64,000 bases of DNA from Taklimakanibacter albus (GTDB lineage: Bacteria > Pseudomonadota > Alphaproteobacteria > Rhizobiales > Aestuariivirgaceae). The notes beneath the pieces were generated by a model that saw only the letters and a program-made list of their open reading frames with translations, was not told the origin of the DNA and ran no database searches. Position 1 is the stretch's first letter, and the number at the start of each line of letters is the position of its first letter. Below, piece after piece: positions 33,005-41,649 of this stretch. Position numbers and translations under genes: made by a program. Location: contig NZ_JAENHL010000006.1 of the NCBI RefSeq assembly GCF_016595235.1, positions 186,001 through 250,000 on the forward strand, given 5' to 3'.

Positions 33005-33080
33005 TATTTCTCCCTCCCCCTTGCGGGGAGGGTGGCTCTCCCGGCCTCGGGCCGGGAGAGACGGGTGGGGGTCGGGTGGT
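33005..33080. repeat. Intergenic palindromic repeat (type B)
   Basis: TTTCTCCCTCCCCCTTGCGGG followed by GAGGGTGGCTCTCCCGGCCTC and GGGCCGGGAGAGACGGGTGGGGG. The inner CTCTCCCGGCC/GGCCGGGAGAG arms form a perfect hairpin. It directly follows the binding-protein gene stop (minus strand), a usual place for a hairpin that stabilises the binding-protein transcript. Confidence 0.7.
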
Positions 33081-33088
33081 CGTGCCGA

Positions 33089-34183
33089 TCAGCTCCTATA
33101 CTGCACTTGTCCCGTCGCCTTGCCCCACAGATCGTTGAAATCGGTCTTGGGCGGATTGGCCTTGTAGGCGGCGACCGTGTCCTTCGTCACGATCACGCCG
33201 GTGCCGTAGAATTCGCGATGCTCCTTCGGCTCCTTGGTGATGTCGATCTTGCCGGTCACATGCGCATAGGGGATGGCGAGGCCCATGGCGCCGGTCCACA
33301 TCGGGTCCCAGGCGACGGTGCCGGCGAATTCGCCCGCTTCGACCGCGGTGAGCGCCGCGTCGATGCCGTCGATGCCGACCACCGGCACTTTGCCGGCGAG
33401 ACCGTTCTGGCGCAGCGCCTCGAGCGCGCCCATGCCCATGCCGTCATTGGCGGCGAACACGCCTTTGATCTCATCGCCGAAGCGGGTGATCCAGGCCTGC
33501 GTGATGTCGAAGGCTTTCTGCTCGTTCCAGTCGGCCGGCTGGAAGTCGAGCAGCTTCACCTTGCCGTTGGTCTTGGCGATCGCATTGTCGAGCCCGAGCT
33601 TGCGTTCGATCGCCGGCACATTGGAGAGGATGCCGCCGAGCGCCACGATGCCGCCTTCGCCGCCGAAGGCCCCGAACAGGGCGTTGGCGATGGCTTCCGC
33701 ATTGGGCACGCCGTCGAAGGACATATGCGCCACATAATTCGGGTCGAAGTCCCAGGGATGCAGATCGTCCGGCTTGTTCCACTGGGTGACGACGAAGCCG
33801 CCGGCCTTCTTCACTTCCTCGACGATGACGCGGGCATCGGGCGAGTCGTTCGGATCGACATTGACGATGAGCTTGCCGCCGGTGCGCTGTAAGAGCGCCT
33901 TGATGTCGGAGACGCCTTTCTCGGAATTGCCTTCCGTCACCAGCATCTCATATTTGGCACCGATCGACTTGGCGAATTCCTCGCCGCCCTTGGCGAAGGT
34001 CGCGTGATAGGGATTGGCGAGCGAGCGCATCGAATTGGCGAGCGTCCAGGTGGTCTCCTGGGCGATGGCGGGCATGGGGAATGTGCCGCCGAGAAGGCCG
34101 GCGCCCGAAAGCCCGGCGAGACCCTTCAGCATCGAGCGGCGGTTGAGTTGCGTATACGTACGCGCGGCAGTCTTGCTCTGCAT
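33089..34183 (-). CDS. Sugar ABC transporter substrate-binding protein (Peripla_BP_4, RbsB-like)
   Basis: A 364-residue periplasmic binding protein of the ribose-binding-protein/LacI fold type. A twin-arginine leader (NRRSMLKGLAGLSGAGLLGG) is followed by a cleavage region MPAIAQE. Later blocks ANPYHATFAKGGEEFAKSIGAKY, IVNVDPNDSPDARVIVEEVKKAG, VFAANDGMGMGALEALRQNG and VPVVGIDGIDAAL are typical of CUT2 binding proteins. The ATG at 34183 was chosen because GGGAGG precedes it at a good distance; a TTG at 34195 would be less likely. It heads the importer operon, controlled by the operator at 34220-34245. Tat rather than Sec export is predicted, which is unusual but known for such proteins. Confidence 0.92.
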   Translation of the reverse strand: MQSKTAARTYTQLNRRSMLKGLAGLSGAGLLGGTFPMPAIAQETTWTLANSMRSLANPYHATFAKGGEEFAKSIGAKYEMLVTEGNSEKGVSDIKALLQRTGGKLIVNVDPNDSPDARVIVEEVKKAGGFVVTQWNKPDDLHPWDFDPNYVAHMSFDGVPNAEAIANALFGAFGGEGGIVALGGILSNVPAIERKLGLDNAIAKTNGKVKLLDFQPADWNEQKAFDITQAWITRFGDEIKGVFAANDGMGMGALEALRQNGLAGKVPVVGIDGIDAALTAVEAGEFAGTVAWDPMWTGAMGLAIPYAHVTGKIDITKEPKEHREFYGTGVIVTKDTVAAYKANPPKTDFNDLWGKATGQVQYRS

Positions 34184-34219
34184 GGTTCCTCCCAATGAGT
34201 GAATGCGTTTGTTGTTTTA

Positions 34220-34245
34220 TGCACTAACTGGTTACTTCGTTAGTG
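34220..34245. promoter_or_regulatory. Predicted TetR-regulon operator 4 (degenerate, with extra dyad)
   Basis: Upstream of the substrate-binding protein gene. Read on the minus strand, 34235 to 34220 is GTAACCAGTTAGTGCA, which matches the 16-bp consensus in one full half-site and part of the other (12 of 16 against site 3). The same bases are part of a second dyad, CACTAAC (34222-34228) and GTTAGTG (34239-34245) with a 10-base spacer. The importer promoter may thus be bound differently from the others. Confidence 0.6.
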
Positions 34246-34396
34246 GATTTCCGCCGGCGTTTCAAGAGGGAGAATCTTTACGCATTCATCCAAAGCGTCG
34301 GCCGCAATCGTCTTGCTTCGGCTAAGAGATTGAAATAGTTGCGAGATGGCGGCGCGACGGGGAATCGGGCGGCCCTGGACAAATGCCCGTTCCTAT

Positions 34397-34412
34397 GTAA
34401 CTATTTAGTTAT
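34397..34412. promoter_or_regulatory. Predicted TetR-regulon operator 5 (autoregulatory)
   Basis: GTAACTATTTAGTTAT, a 16-bp near-palindrome 16 bases before the ATG of the TetR gene at 34429 and just upstream of its GCGGGAGA ribosome binding site. Its position indicates autoregulation. It is the site that links the regulator to the four other copies across the locus. Confidence 0.78.
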
Positions 34413-34428
34413 TTAGCGGGAGACGGCG

Positions 34429-35082
34429 ATGGCGAGATCTATGGCGGCTAAAGACGGAGAGGCGCCGCGCACCCGCGATGCCGAGGCGACCCAGAAGCGT
34501 ATTCTCGCCGCCGCCAAGCGCGAATTCTCGCGCCTGGGCCTTGGCGGTGCGCGCGTCGACGACATCGCCGAGAAGGCCAATGCCAACAAGCGCATGATCT
34601 ATCATTATTTCGGCAGCAAGGAGGACCTGTTCAAGAAGGTCCTCGAGGATGCCTATCAGGACATCCGCGCCGCCGAGTCGAAGCTCGATCTCAAAGGCCT
34701 GCCGGCCGAGACGGCGCTCGAGAAGCTGGTGCGCTTCACCTGGAAATATTATCTCGACCATCCGGAATTCCTCACCCTCGTCAACAGCGAGAACCTGCAC
34801 AAGGCGCGGCATCTGAAGTCGTCGCAGAATATCGAGGCGATCAACCGGCCGCTCCACAATATGGTGCAGGACATATTGGACCGCGGCGTGCGCGAGGGCG
34901 TGTTCCGCTCAGGGCTGGACGAGATGCAGCTCAATGTGACCATCGCCGCGGTGAGCTATTATTACTTCACCAACCGCTTCACCGGCGCCGTCGTCTACAA
35001 GCGCGACTTCATGACGGAAGAGGCGTTGCGGGCCCGCATCGATTTCAATGTCGATACGATATTGAGGCTGGTGAGAGTCTAA
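34429..35082 (+). CDS. TetR/AcrR regulator of the 18.6-35 kb catabolic locus
   Basis: A 217-residue TetR-family repressor. The helix-turn-helix is in RDAEATQKRILAAAKREFSR to VDDIAEKANANKRMIYHYFGSKEDLFKKVLEDAY. The long C-terminal helical domain (FTWKYYLDHPEFLTLVNSEN onward) resembles that of catabolic TetR regulators that sense aromatic or acyl-CoA ligands. It lies at the end of the locus, divergent from the importer operon. The same 16-bp palindrome occurs upstream of its own gene and of each of the other transcription units from 22.7 kb onward, so it is the best candidate for the common repressor. The ligand is unknown. Confidence 0.92.
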   Translation: MARSMAAKDGEAPRTRDAEATQKRILAAAKREFSRLGLGGARVDDIAEKANANKRMIYHYFGSKEDLFKKVLEDAYQDIRAAESKLDLKGLPAETALEKLVRFTWKYYLDHPEFLTLVNSENLHKARHLKSSQNIEAINRPLHNMVQDILDRGVREGVFRSGLDEMQLNVTIAAVSYYYFTNRFTGAVVYKRDFMTEEALRARIDFNVDTILRLVRV

Positions 35083-35083
35083 C

Positions 35084-35285
35084 CCTCGCCCGGCTTTCAG
35101 CGGGGAGAGGGTAGGGGCCCGCCGCAAAGCGGCGGGAAGGGTGAGGGGCATCCCTGTTATCTCTTCTTCTGCCGCACCGCCCGCAATACCACCGCTGCAC
35201 CAAGAGACCTGTAGCCCCTCACCCTCCCATTGCTCCGCAATGGGCCCCTCCCTCGCCCCGCTTCGCGGGGCGAGGGGAGCGCCCC
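35084..35285. repeat. Intergenic palindromic repeats (type C), two modules
   Basis: The first module (35084-35150) has CCCTCGCCCGGCTTTCAGCGG, GGGGAGAGGGTAGGGGCCCGCC and CCGCAAAGCGGCGGGAAGGG. The second (35212-35282) has CCCCTCACCCTCCCATTGC, TCCGCAATGG and the perfect CTCGCCCCGCTTCGCGGGGCGAG. Together they occupy most of the 266-bp gap between the TetR gene and the lytic transglycosylase. Apart from these hairpins I see no gene here. Confidence 0.7.
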
Positions 35286-35348
35286 ATTTGTGTCGCAGTT
35301 TCGGGCGACTCTTGCCGCCGGAGGGAGTCGTCTGCGCGAGCAGGCGAT

Positions 35349-36596
35349 ATGCGACATGGGTGGAGGATCAACGCGCTGACCGTCAGTATGGCCGGCAGGC
35401 TGCGCCGTCTCCGTCTGGGGATCGGTGCTTTCATCATCGCTGCAGTCGCGGCGGGCCTCAATGTGCCCGCGGCCGATGCCGCGCCCTTCGCAGCCTGCGT
35501 CAAGGATCTGCGCGCCGCGGCCCTCAAGGCCGGCGTCAAGGCTGATGTCGTCGAGGCCGCCTTCCGTGACATGACTTTCGACGAGCGGGTCTTACGGTTC
35601 CAGCGCAGCCAGCCCGAATATCGCCTGGCGATCTGGGACTACATGGCCTTCCTCGTCGATGAGGCACGTATCGCCGACGGCAAGAAGATGTTTTCGGTCG
35701 AGGCGAAGTCGCTCGCCGCCATCGAGAAGGCCTATGGCGTCGACCGTTATATTCTCCTCGGCCTGTGGGGTGTCGAAAGCGATTACGGCCGGCTCGAAGG
35801 CGATTTCTTCCTGCCGCGCGCGCTGGCGAGCTTGGCTTGCGCCGGTAAACGGCCAGGACTGTTCCGCTCCGAGCTCATCCATGCGCTGAAGATCGTCGCC
35901 GCCGGCGATGTGAAGCTTACAGATTTCACCGGCTCCTGGGCCGGCGCCTTCGGCCACACGCAGTTCATGCCCTCGACCTATCGCAGACTCGCCGTCGATT
36001 TCGACCGCGACGGCCGCAAGGACACGATCAACTCCATTCCCGACGCGCTCGCCTCCGCCGCCAATTATCTGAAACGCTCCGGCTGGCGGCCGGGCCAGCC
36101 CTGGGGTTTCGAGGTGAAGCTGCCCGCTTCCTATAAAGGACCGGCCGGGCGCAAGCAGAAGGCCGCCATTTCCGTCTGGGCCAAACGCGGTTTGACGCGT
36201 GCCGACGGTTCGCCGCTGCCCAAATCGGGCTCATATGGATTGCTCAAGCCGGCGGGCAAGAACGGGCCGGCCTTTCTGGTGACGCGCAATTTCGATGCGC
36301 TCTATTCCTACAATGCCGCCGAATCTTATGCGCTCGCCATCGCCCATCTCTCCGACCGGCTGCGCGGCAAGGGCAAGTTCGTGAAAGCCTGGCCCACCGA
36401 TGATCCGGGCCTGTCGCGCGCCGAGCGCAAGCGTCTGCAGGAATTGCTGATCGCGCGCGGGCTTTATAAGGGCGAGGCCGATGGACGGATGGGCCCGCTC
36501 ACCGCGGAGGCGATCCGTGCGGCGGAGAAGCAGGCGGGCTTGAAGCCGACGGGACGCCCGGGCGCGCGAATTCTGAGGGCCTTGAGCGACGGCTGA
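35349..36596 (+). CDS. Lytic murein transglycosylase (MltB-like) with peptidoglycan-binding domain
   Basis: A 415-residue periplasmic enzyme that cleaves the MurNAc-GlcNAc bond to form 1,6-anhydro-muropeptides. The N-terminal hydrophobic leader (LGIGAFIIAAVAAGLNVPAADA) is a signal peptide. The SLT-2/MltB catalytic domain spans about residues 40-330 with the catalytic Glu in LLGLWGVESDYG and the conserved GAFGHTQFMPSTYRRLAVDFDRDG. A PG_binding_1 domain follows at the C-terminus (LQELLIARGLYKGEADGRMGPLTAEAIR). An internal ATG at 35388 is an alternative start. It stands alone and ends in a strong hairpin shared with the convergent ohr gene. Confidence 0.94.
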   Translation: MRHGWRINALTVSMAGRLRRLRLGIGAFIIAAVAAGLNVPAADAAPFAACVKDLRAAALKAGVKADVVEAAFRDMTFDERVLRFQRSQPEYRLAIWDYMAFLVDEARIADGKKMFSVEAKSLAAIEKAYGVDRYILLGLWGVESDYGRLEGDFFLPRALASLACAGKRPGLFRSELIHALKIVAAGDVKLTDFTGSWAGAFGHTQFMPSTYRRLAVDFDRDGRKDTINSIPDALASAANYLKRSGWRPGQPWGFEVKLPASYKGPAGRKQKAAISVWAKRGLTRADGSPLPKSGSYGLLKPAGKNGPAFLVTRNFDALYSYNAAESYALAIAHLSDRLRGKGKFVKAWPTDDPGLSRAERKRLQELLIARGLYKGEADGRMGPLTAEAIRAAEKQAGLKPTGRPGARILRALSDG

Positions 36597-36602
36597 GCGG
36601 AA

Positions 36603-36631
36603 CCCGGCTTGATATCAAATACCAAGCCGGG
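36603..36631. terminator. Hairpin between lytic transglycosylase and ohr
   Basis: CCCGGCTTG (36603-36611) and CAAGCCGGG (36623-36631) form a perfect 9-bp stem with an 11-base AT-rich loop. It is located 6 bases after the transglycosylase stop and 17 bases from the end of the convergent ohr gene, so it can serve both directions. There is no clear U-tract. Confidence 0.55.
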
Positions 36632-36648
36632 GAGGGCGTGTGTTTCGG

Positions 36649-37047
36649 TTACGCCACATGCGTTTCGACGTCGATATTGCCATGCGTCGCCTTGGAATAG
36701 GGGCAGATGTTATGCGCCGCATCGGCGAGTTCACGCACGGTTTCCTTGTCGACGCCGGCGATGCTCACATCGAAGCGCGCTCTCAGGAAAAAGCCCTTGG
36801 GCCCATCATGGAAAAGCTTGATCTCGGCATCGACCTCGGGTGCGCTGGCGAGCTTGATCTTGCGCTGGCCGGCGGCGAGCTCGATGGCGCCCAGATAGCA
36901 GGCTGACCAGGCGGCGGCGAAATGGTTCTCGGCGGCCGGATGCGGCTCGGGAAGCTGGATGTCGAGGCTGCCGTCGACGCTCTTCGAAGCGCCATTGTGG
37001 CCGCCGATCGTGTGGGTTTTGCCAGCGAAATAAAGTTTCTCGGTCAT
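36649..37047 (-). CDS. ohr: Organic hydroperoxide resistance protein Ohr
   Basis: A 132-residue OsmC/Ohr-family thiol peroxidase that reduces organic hydroperoxides using lipoylated partners. The two redox cysteines are in AAWSACYLGAIELA (peroxidatic) and ICPYSKATHGNIDV (resolving). The length and the divergent position relative to a MarR-type OhrR gene are diagnostic of the classic ohr-ohrR module. Two identical 21-bp operators lie in the shared promoter region. Expression should be induced by organic peroxides via OhrR oxidation. Confidence 0.95.
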   Translation of the reverse strand: MTEKLYFAGKTHTIGGHNGASKSVDGSLDIQLPEPHPAAENHFAAAWSACYLGAIELAAGQRKIKLASAPEVDAEIKLFHDGPKGFFLRARFDVSIAGVDKETVRELADAAHNICPYSKATHGNIDVETHVA

Positions 37048-37078
37048 GGACGTGTTCCTTTCGGGCTTGAATATCGAG

Positions 37079-37099
37079 TCCGATTTAATCGGATGCGAT
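37079..37099. promoter_or_regulatory. Predicted OhrR operator, copy 1 (ohr-proximal)
   Basis: TCCGATTTAATCGGATGCGAT. The first 15 bases form a perfect odd palindrome (TCCGATT, T, AATCGGA). An identical 21-base copy lies 56 bases away at 37135. It is 32 bases upstream of the ohr start, where it would repress the ohr promoter. Confidence 0.8.
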
Positions 37100-37134
37100 G
37101 TAAATAGAGAGGGCCGGAATGAATGTCAAGCCCT

Positions 37135-37155
37135 TCCGATTTAATCGGATGCGAT
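37135..37155. promoter_or_regulatory. Predicted OhrR operator, copy 2 (ohrR-proximal)
   Basis: An exact 21-base duplicate of the element at 37079-37099, 38 bases before the ohrR start. The following TTTATATAAG may be the ohrR -10 region. Two copies 56 bp apart (about 5.3 helical turns) would allow independent or cooperative control of the two divergent genes. Confidence 0.8.
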
Positions 37156-37192
37156 TTATATAAGAGGGGACCCTTTTACCCCTGGAGACCTC

Positions 37193-37660
37193 ATGTCCAC
37201 GCCCATCAAAGCCCCGAGCGACAGCCGTAAGCTCCCGAAATTCCTGTGTTTTGCGGTCTATTCGGCCAATCTGGCCTTCGGCCGGGTCTATAAGCCGGTC
37301 CTCGATCAGCTGGGCCTGACCTATACTCAATATATAGCACTGGTGGCCCTGGGGGATGAGGACGACCAGACGGTCGGTGCCTTGGGCGACAAGCTGTTCC
37401 TCGAATCCAATACCCTGACCCCCATCCTCAAGAAGCTGGAAGTCTCCGGTTATGTCGAGCGCCGCCGCGACCCCGCCGATGAGCGCCAGGTCCGTGTCTG
37501 CCTGACCGAAGCCGGCCGCCATCTGCTCCAGCGCTTCGACAAGGAGATCGGCCCGCTGCTGATCCAGGCCACCGGCCTCGGCGACGACTTCCCGAAAGTG
37601 CAGGAAGAGGTGGTCGAGCTCAGGGATAATTTATTGAGATCGCTCGACGCAGAGAAATGA
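37193..37660 (+). CDS. ohrR: MarR-family organic peroxide sensor OhrR
   Basis: A 155-residue winged-helix repressor. The reactive sensor Cys is in the N-terminal FLCFAVYSANLAFGRVYKP motif, a hallmark of OhrR. The DNA-binding region is SNTLTPILKKLEVSGYVERRRDPADERQVRV. It should repress ohr until oxidation by organic hydroperoxide. A second Cys (RVCLTEAGR) in the wing region may allow a two-Cys mechanism as in Xanthomonas-type OhrR, although position alone cannot prove this. GGAG precedes the ATG. Divergent from ohr with two operators between them. Confidence 0.94.
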   Translation: MSTPIKAPSDSRKLPKFLCFAVYSANLAFGRVYKPVLDQLGLTYTQYIALVALGDEDDQTVGALGDKLFLESNTLTPILKKLEVSGYVERRRDPADERQVRVCLTEAGRHLLQRFDKEIGPLLIQATGLGDDFPKVQEEVVELRDNLLRSLDAEK

Positions 37661-37676
37661 ACCGCCAGTACGTCTC

Positions 37677-37797
37677 TCAGTATCCCTCACGCTGAGGTGC
37701 CCGCCGAAGGCGGGCCTCGAAGCGTCGATCAGGACAGAGCAACCCTGCTGCACGAGGCCCTTCGAGGCTCGCTGCGCTCGCACCTCAGGGCGAGGGC
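37677..37797. repeat. About 120-bp intergenic repeat element, copy 3 (type A)
   Basis: Starts CCCTCACGCTGAGGTGCCC and ends CGCACCTCAGGGCGAGGGC, with internal GGGCCTCGAAGCG and CCCTTCGAGGCTCGCTGCG blocks. The right half is closest to copy 2 (27704-27826), the inner left half to copy 1. It fills the gap between the convergent ohrR and recQ genes. Confidence 0.75.
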
Positions 37798-37802
37798 CGT
37801 TC

Positions 37803-39602
<1,800 letters not shown>

Positions 39603-39690
39603 GGAAGAATCAATCTCGGGGAAATGGGACCTGTGAATAGCAGATATTCCGCCGCTCTCTCCATTTTCCGTCACCGGGCCTCACCCCCCG

Positions 39691-40227
39691 TCAGGTGAGG
39701 CGGGTCGTCCTGAGCTTGCCCAGGAAATCCCGCTTGCCGAGCGGCACACCTGCATGCCGGAGGATCGCATAGGCCACCGTCACATGGAAATAGAAGTCGG
39801 GCATGATGATCCGGCTCGCATAATCCTCAGTCGTTAGGCCCTGGCGCGCATCGAAGAAGACCGGCACGATCAGGTCCGCTTGTGCGTCCATGCGCTCAGG
39901 TGCGACGCCGCCGAGATAGGCCTGCGCCAGTTTCATCCCGGCCCTGACATCGGCGAGGTTCGCTTCCTCATAGCCGACCTTGGGCGGTTCCCCGTCGTGA
40001 AAGTGACGGGCGAATTCCACCGGAATGAACAGCGCATATTGCAGTTGCTGGATCAGGCTGAACATATCGGGATGGAGCCGGGCCTCGAGCAGGGGGACCG
40101 GATCGGTCTTCGCCGCCGTGACATGCGCCTCGGCCTTGTCGAGAATGCCGCCGAGATTGTCGAGCGCCGCCATCATGGGGATGATGGTCAGCCGGTGGAA
40201 GGCGCCGTCGCGATTGATCTGGATCAT
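39691..40227 (-). CDS. DUF1993 domain-containing protein
   Basis: A 178-residue protein of the DUF1993 family, probably a four-helix bundle related to DinB-like proteins. Characteristic segments include LTIIPMMAALDNLGGILDKAEAH, LHPDMFSLIQQLQYA, HFHDGEPPKVGYEEANLADV and the C-terminal MPDFYFHVTVAYAILRHAGVPLGKRDFLG. Several His residues in the helices may bind metal, but function is unknown. ATG 40227 was selected over 40287 because MIQINRDGAFHRLTIIPMM is the family start. It is divergent from the YjbR gene and convergent in the sense of reading into recQ. Confidence 0.88.
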   Translation of the reverse strand: MIQINRDGAFHRLTIIPMMAALDNLGGILDKAEAHVTAAKTDPVPLLEARLHPDMFSLIQQLQYALFIPVEFARHFHDGEPPKVGYEEANLADVRAGMKLAQAYLGGVAPERMDAQADLIVPVFFDARQGLTTEDYASRIIMPDFYFHVTVAYAILRHAGVPLGKRDFLGKLRTTRLT

Positions 40228-40285
40228 GGTTTCCTCCCTGACGCATTCTAGCGTAGGCCTGTTCAATGATCTATGATCCGCGATC

Positions 40286-40651
40286 ATGACCTATGAACAG
40301 TACAACGCGTTCTGCGGCTCGCTTCCGGCGACGACCTATGTGATGCAATGGGGCGGCTCGCATGTATGGAAGGTGGGCGGCAAGGTTTTTGCCGTCGGCG
40401 GCTGGGACGAGGGCGAGCACCCGCATATCACCTTCAAGGTCTCCGACCTCGCTTTCGAGGTGCTGAAGGACCAGCGGGGCCTGAGGCCCGCGCCCTATCT
40501 CGCCTCGCGCGGCCTCAAATGGATCCAGCACTACGCCAAGCCCGGGCTCAAGGATAAGGACCTCAAGGCCTACCTCAAGACCGCCCATCAGATCGTCGCG
40601 CAAGGCCTGTCGAAAAAACAGCAGAAAGCCTTAGGTCTCGTCTTCGACTGA
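40286..40651 (+). CDS. MmcQ/YjbR family protein
   Basis: A 121-residue MmcQ/YjbR fold protein of the CyaY-like superfamily. The pattern TYVMQWGGSHVWKVGGKVFAV, ITFKVSDLAFEVL, APYLASRGLKWIQH and LKAYLKTAHQIVAQGLSKKQQ is typical, including the terminal KK(Q/T)Q(K/R) motif. Members are often called DNA-binding, but direct evidence is limited. Single gene divergent from DUF1993. The 248 bases after its stop contain no obvious gene or repeat before the siderophore-interacting protein. Confidence 0.9.
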   Translation: MTYEQYNAFCGSLPATTYVMQWGGSHVWKVGGKVFAVGGWDEGEHPHITFKVSDLAFEVLKDQRGLRPAPYLASRGLKWIQHYAKPGLKDKDLKAYLKTAHQIVAQGLSKKQQKALGLVFD

Positions 40652-40899
40652 GCCGCGACGTCGTCTCATCGCGACGGATTGGTTTGCGATTGGTGCGTTT
40701 CAGCATTGCAATCCGCTGCAAGTCAGCCATGCGCTCCTGATCATGTGATCTTGCCAATCGTCGCAAGGATGATATGGAAGCGGCCGCATCGTCTGTCGAA
40801 CTCCGCTGTCAGGCTCATCCCAAGGCACATTACGCGCGCGGAGATTCACTCGGCAAAAAAATGTCGGGATGCGGACAAAAATGAGGATGAGTTACATCA

Positions 40900-41646
40900 A
40901 TGACCATGACCACTCCGACGGCGTTCCGCCGTCCCAACCTTCCCGAATGGCAGCTCACCGTCGTGGACGCTTTCGACGTCACCCCGCATATGCGGCGCGT
41001 CGTGTTGACGGCCGACAATCTCGATCAGTTCGAATATCAGCCGGGGCAGGCCCTGGTCCTGCAGGTGCCGCTGTCCGACGGCGAGACGGGAAGGCGGGAC
41101 TATACGATCCGCGCCATCGACAGGGCCAAGAAGACTCTGTCGATCGATTTCGTTCTCCATGGCGACACGCCGGCGCCGACATGGGCCCGTGGTGCCAGGC
41201 CCGGCGCCGCGATCCTCGGCCGTGGCCCGCGCGGGCGTACGGTGTTCAATCCGCAAGCCGACTGGCATTTGTTCTGCGGCGATGAAACCTGCATCCCCGC
41301 CATCCTGCATATTCTTGAAACGCTCCCGGCCGGCGCCAAGGCGATTGCCTTGGCGGAGATCGGCGGACCGGCGCACGAGCAGCCGGTGAAATCGGATGCC
41401 GATTTGTCCTTCGAATGGCTGCATCGGGGTTCGGTGCCCGCGGGCCCGGGCTCCTTCCTGCTCGACCGGCTTAAATCCCTCGAGCTGCCGGCCGGCAGCG
41501 GCCATGCCTATCTCATCGGCGAGACCAGCAATGTCAGGGCGCAGCGTCATCATCTGATCGGGCGCGGCTTCACCCGTGACCGGATTTCGTCGGAAGGCTA
41601 TTGGCGTCCGGGCCGGATCGGCGGCCACGATCACGTCGAGGACTAG
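40900..41646 (+). CDS. Siderophore-interacting protein (FAD/NAD(P)H ferric-chelate reductase)
   Basis: A 248-residue SIP/ViuB-type flavoprotein that reduces ferric siderophore in the cytoplasm to release Fe(II). FAD-binding is by RDYTIRAID; the NAD(P)H domain motif is LFCGDETCIPAILHIL; and the family C-terminus GYWRPGRIGGHDHVED is intact. Upstream bases contain AATGAGGATGAG. It is followed 3 bases later by a flavin monooxygenase gene, so the two form an operon. Together with the TonB receptor and ABC importer at 43.9-49.8 kb it completes an uptake-and-release route for a ferric chelate. Confidence 0.92.
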   Translation: MTMTTPTAFRRPNLPEWQLTVVDAFDVTPHMRRVVLTADNLDQFEYQPGQALVLQVPLSDGETGRRDYTIRAIDRAKKTLSIDFVLHGDTPAPTWARGARPGAAILGRGPRGRTVFNPQADWHLFCGDETCIPAILHILETLPAGAKAIALAEIGGPAHEQPVKSDADLSFEWLHRGSVPAGPGSFLLDRLKSLELPAGSGHAYLIGETSNVRAQRHHLIGRGFTRDRISSEGYWRPGRIGGHDHVED

Positions 41647-41649
41647 CGC

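Noticed and set aside
20672..37797. Intergenic repeats considered as a CRISPR array
   Set aside because: The copies are about 120 bp, kilobases apart, and palindromic along their length, with no regular short spacers and no cas genes.
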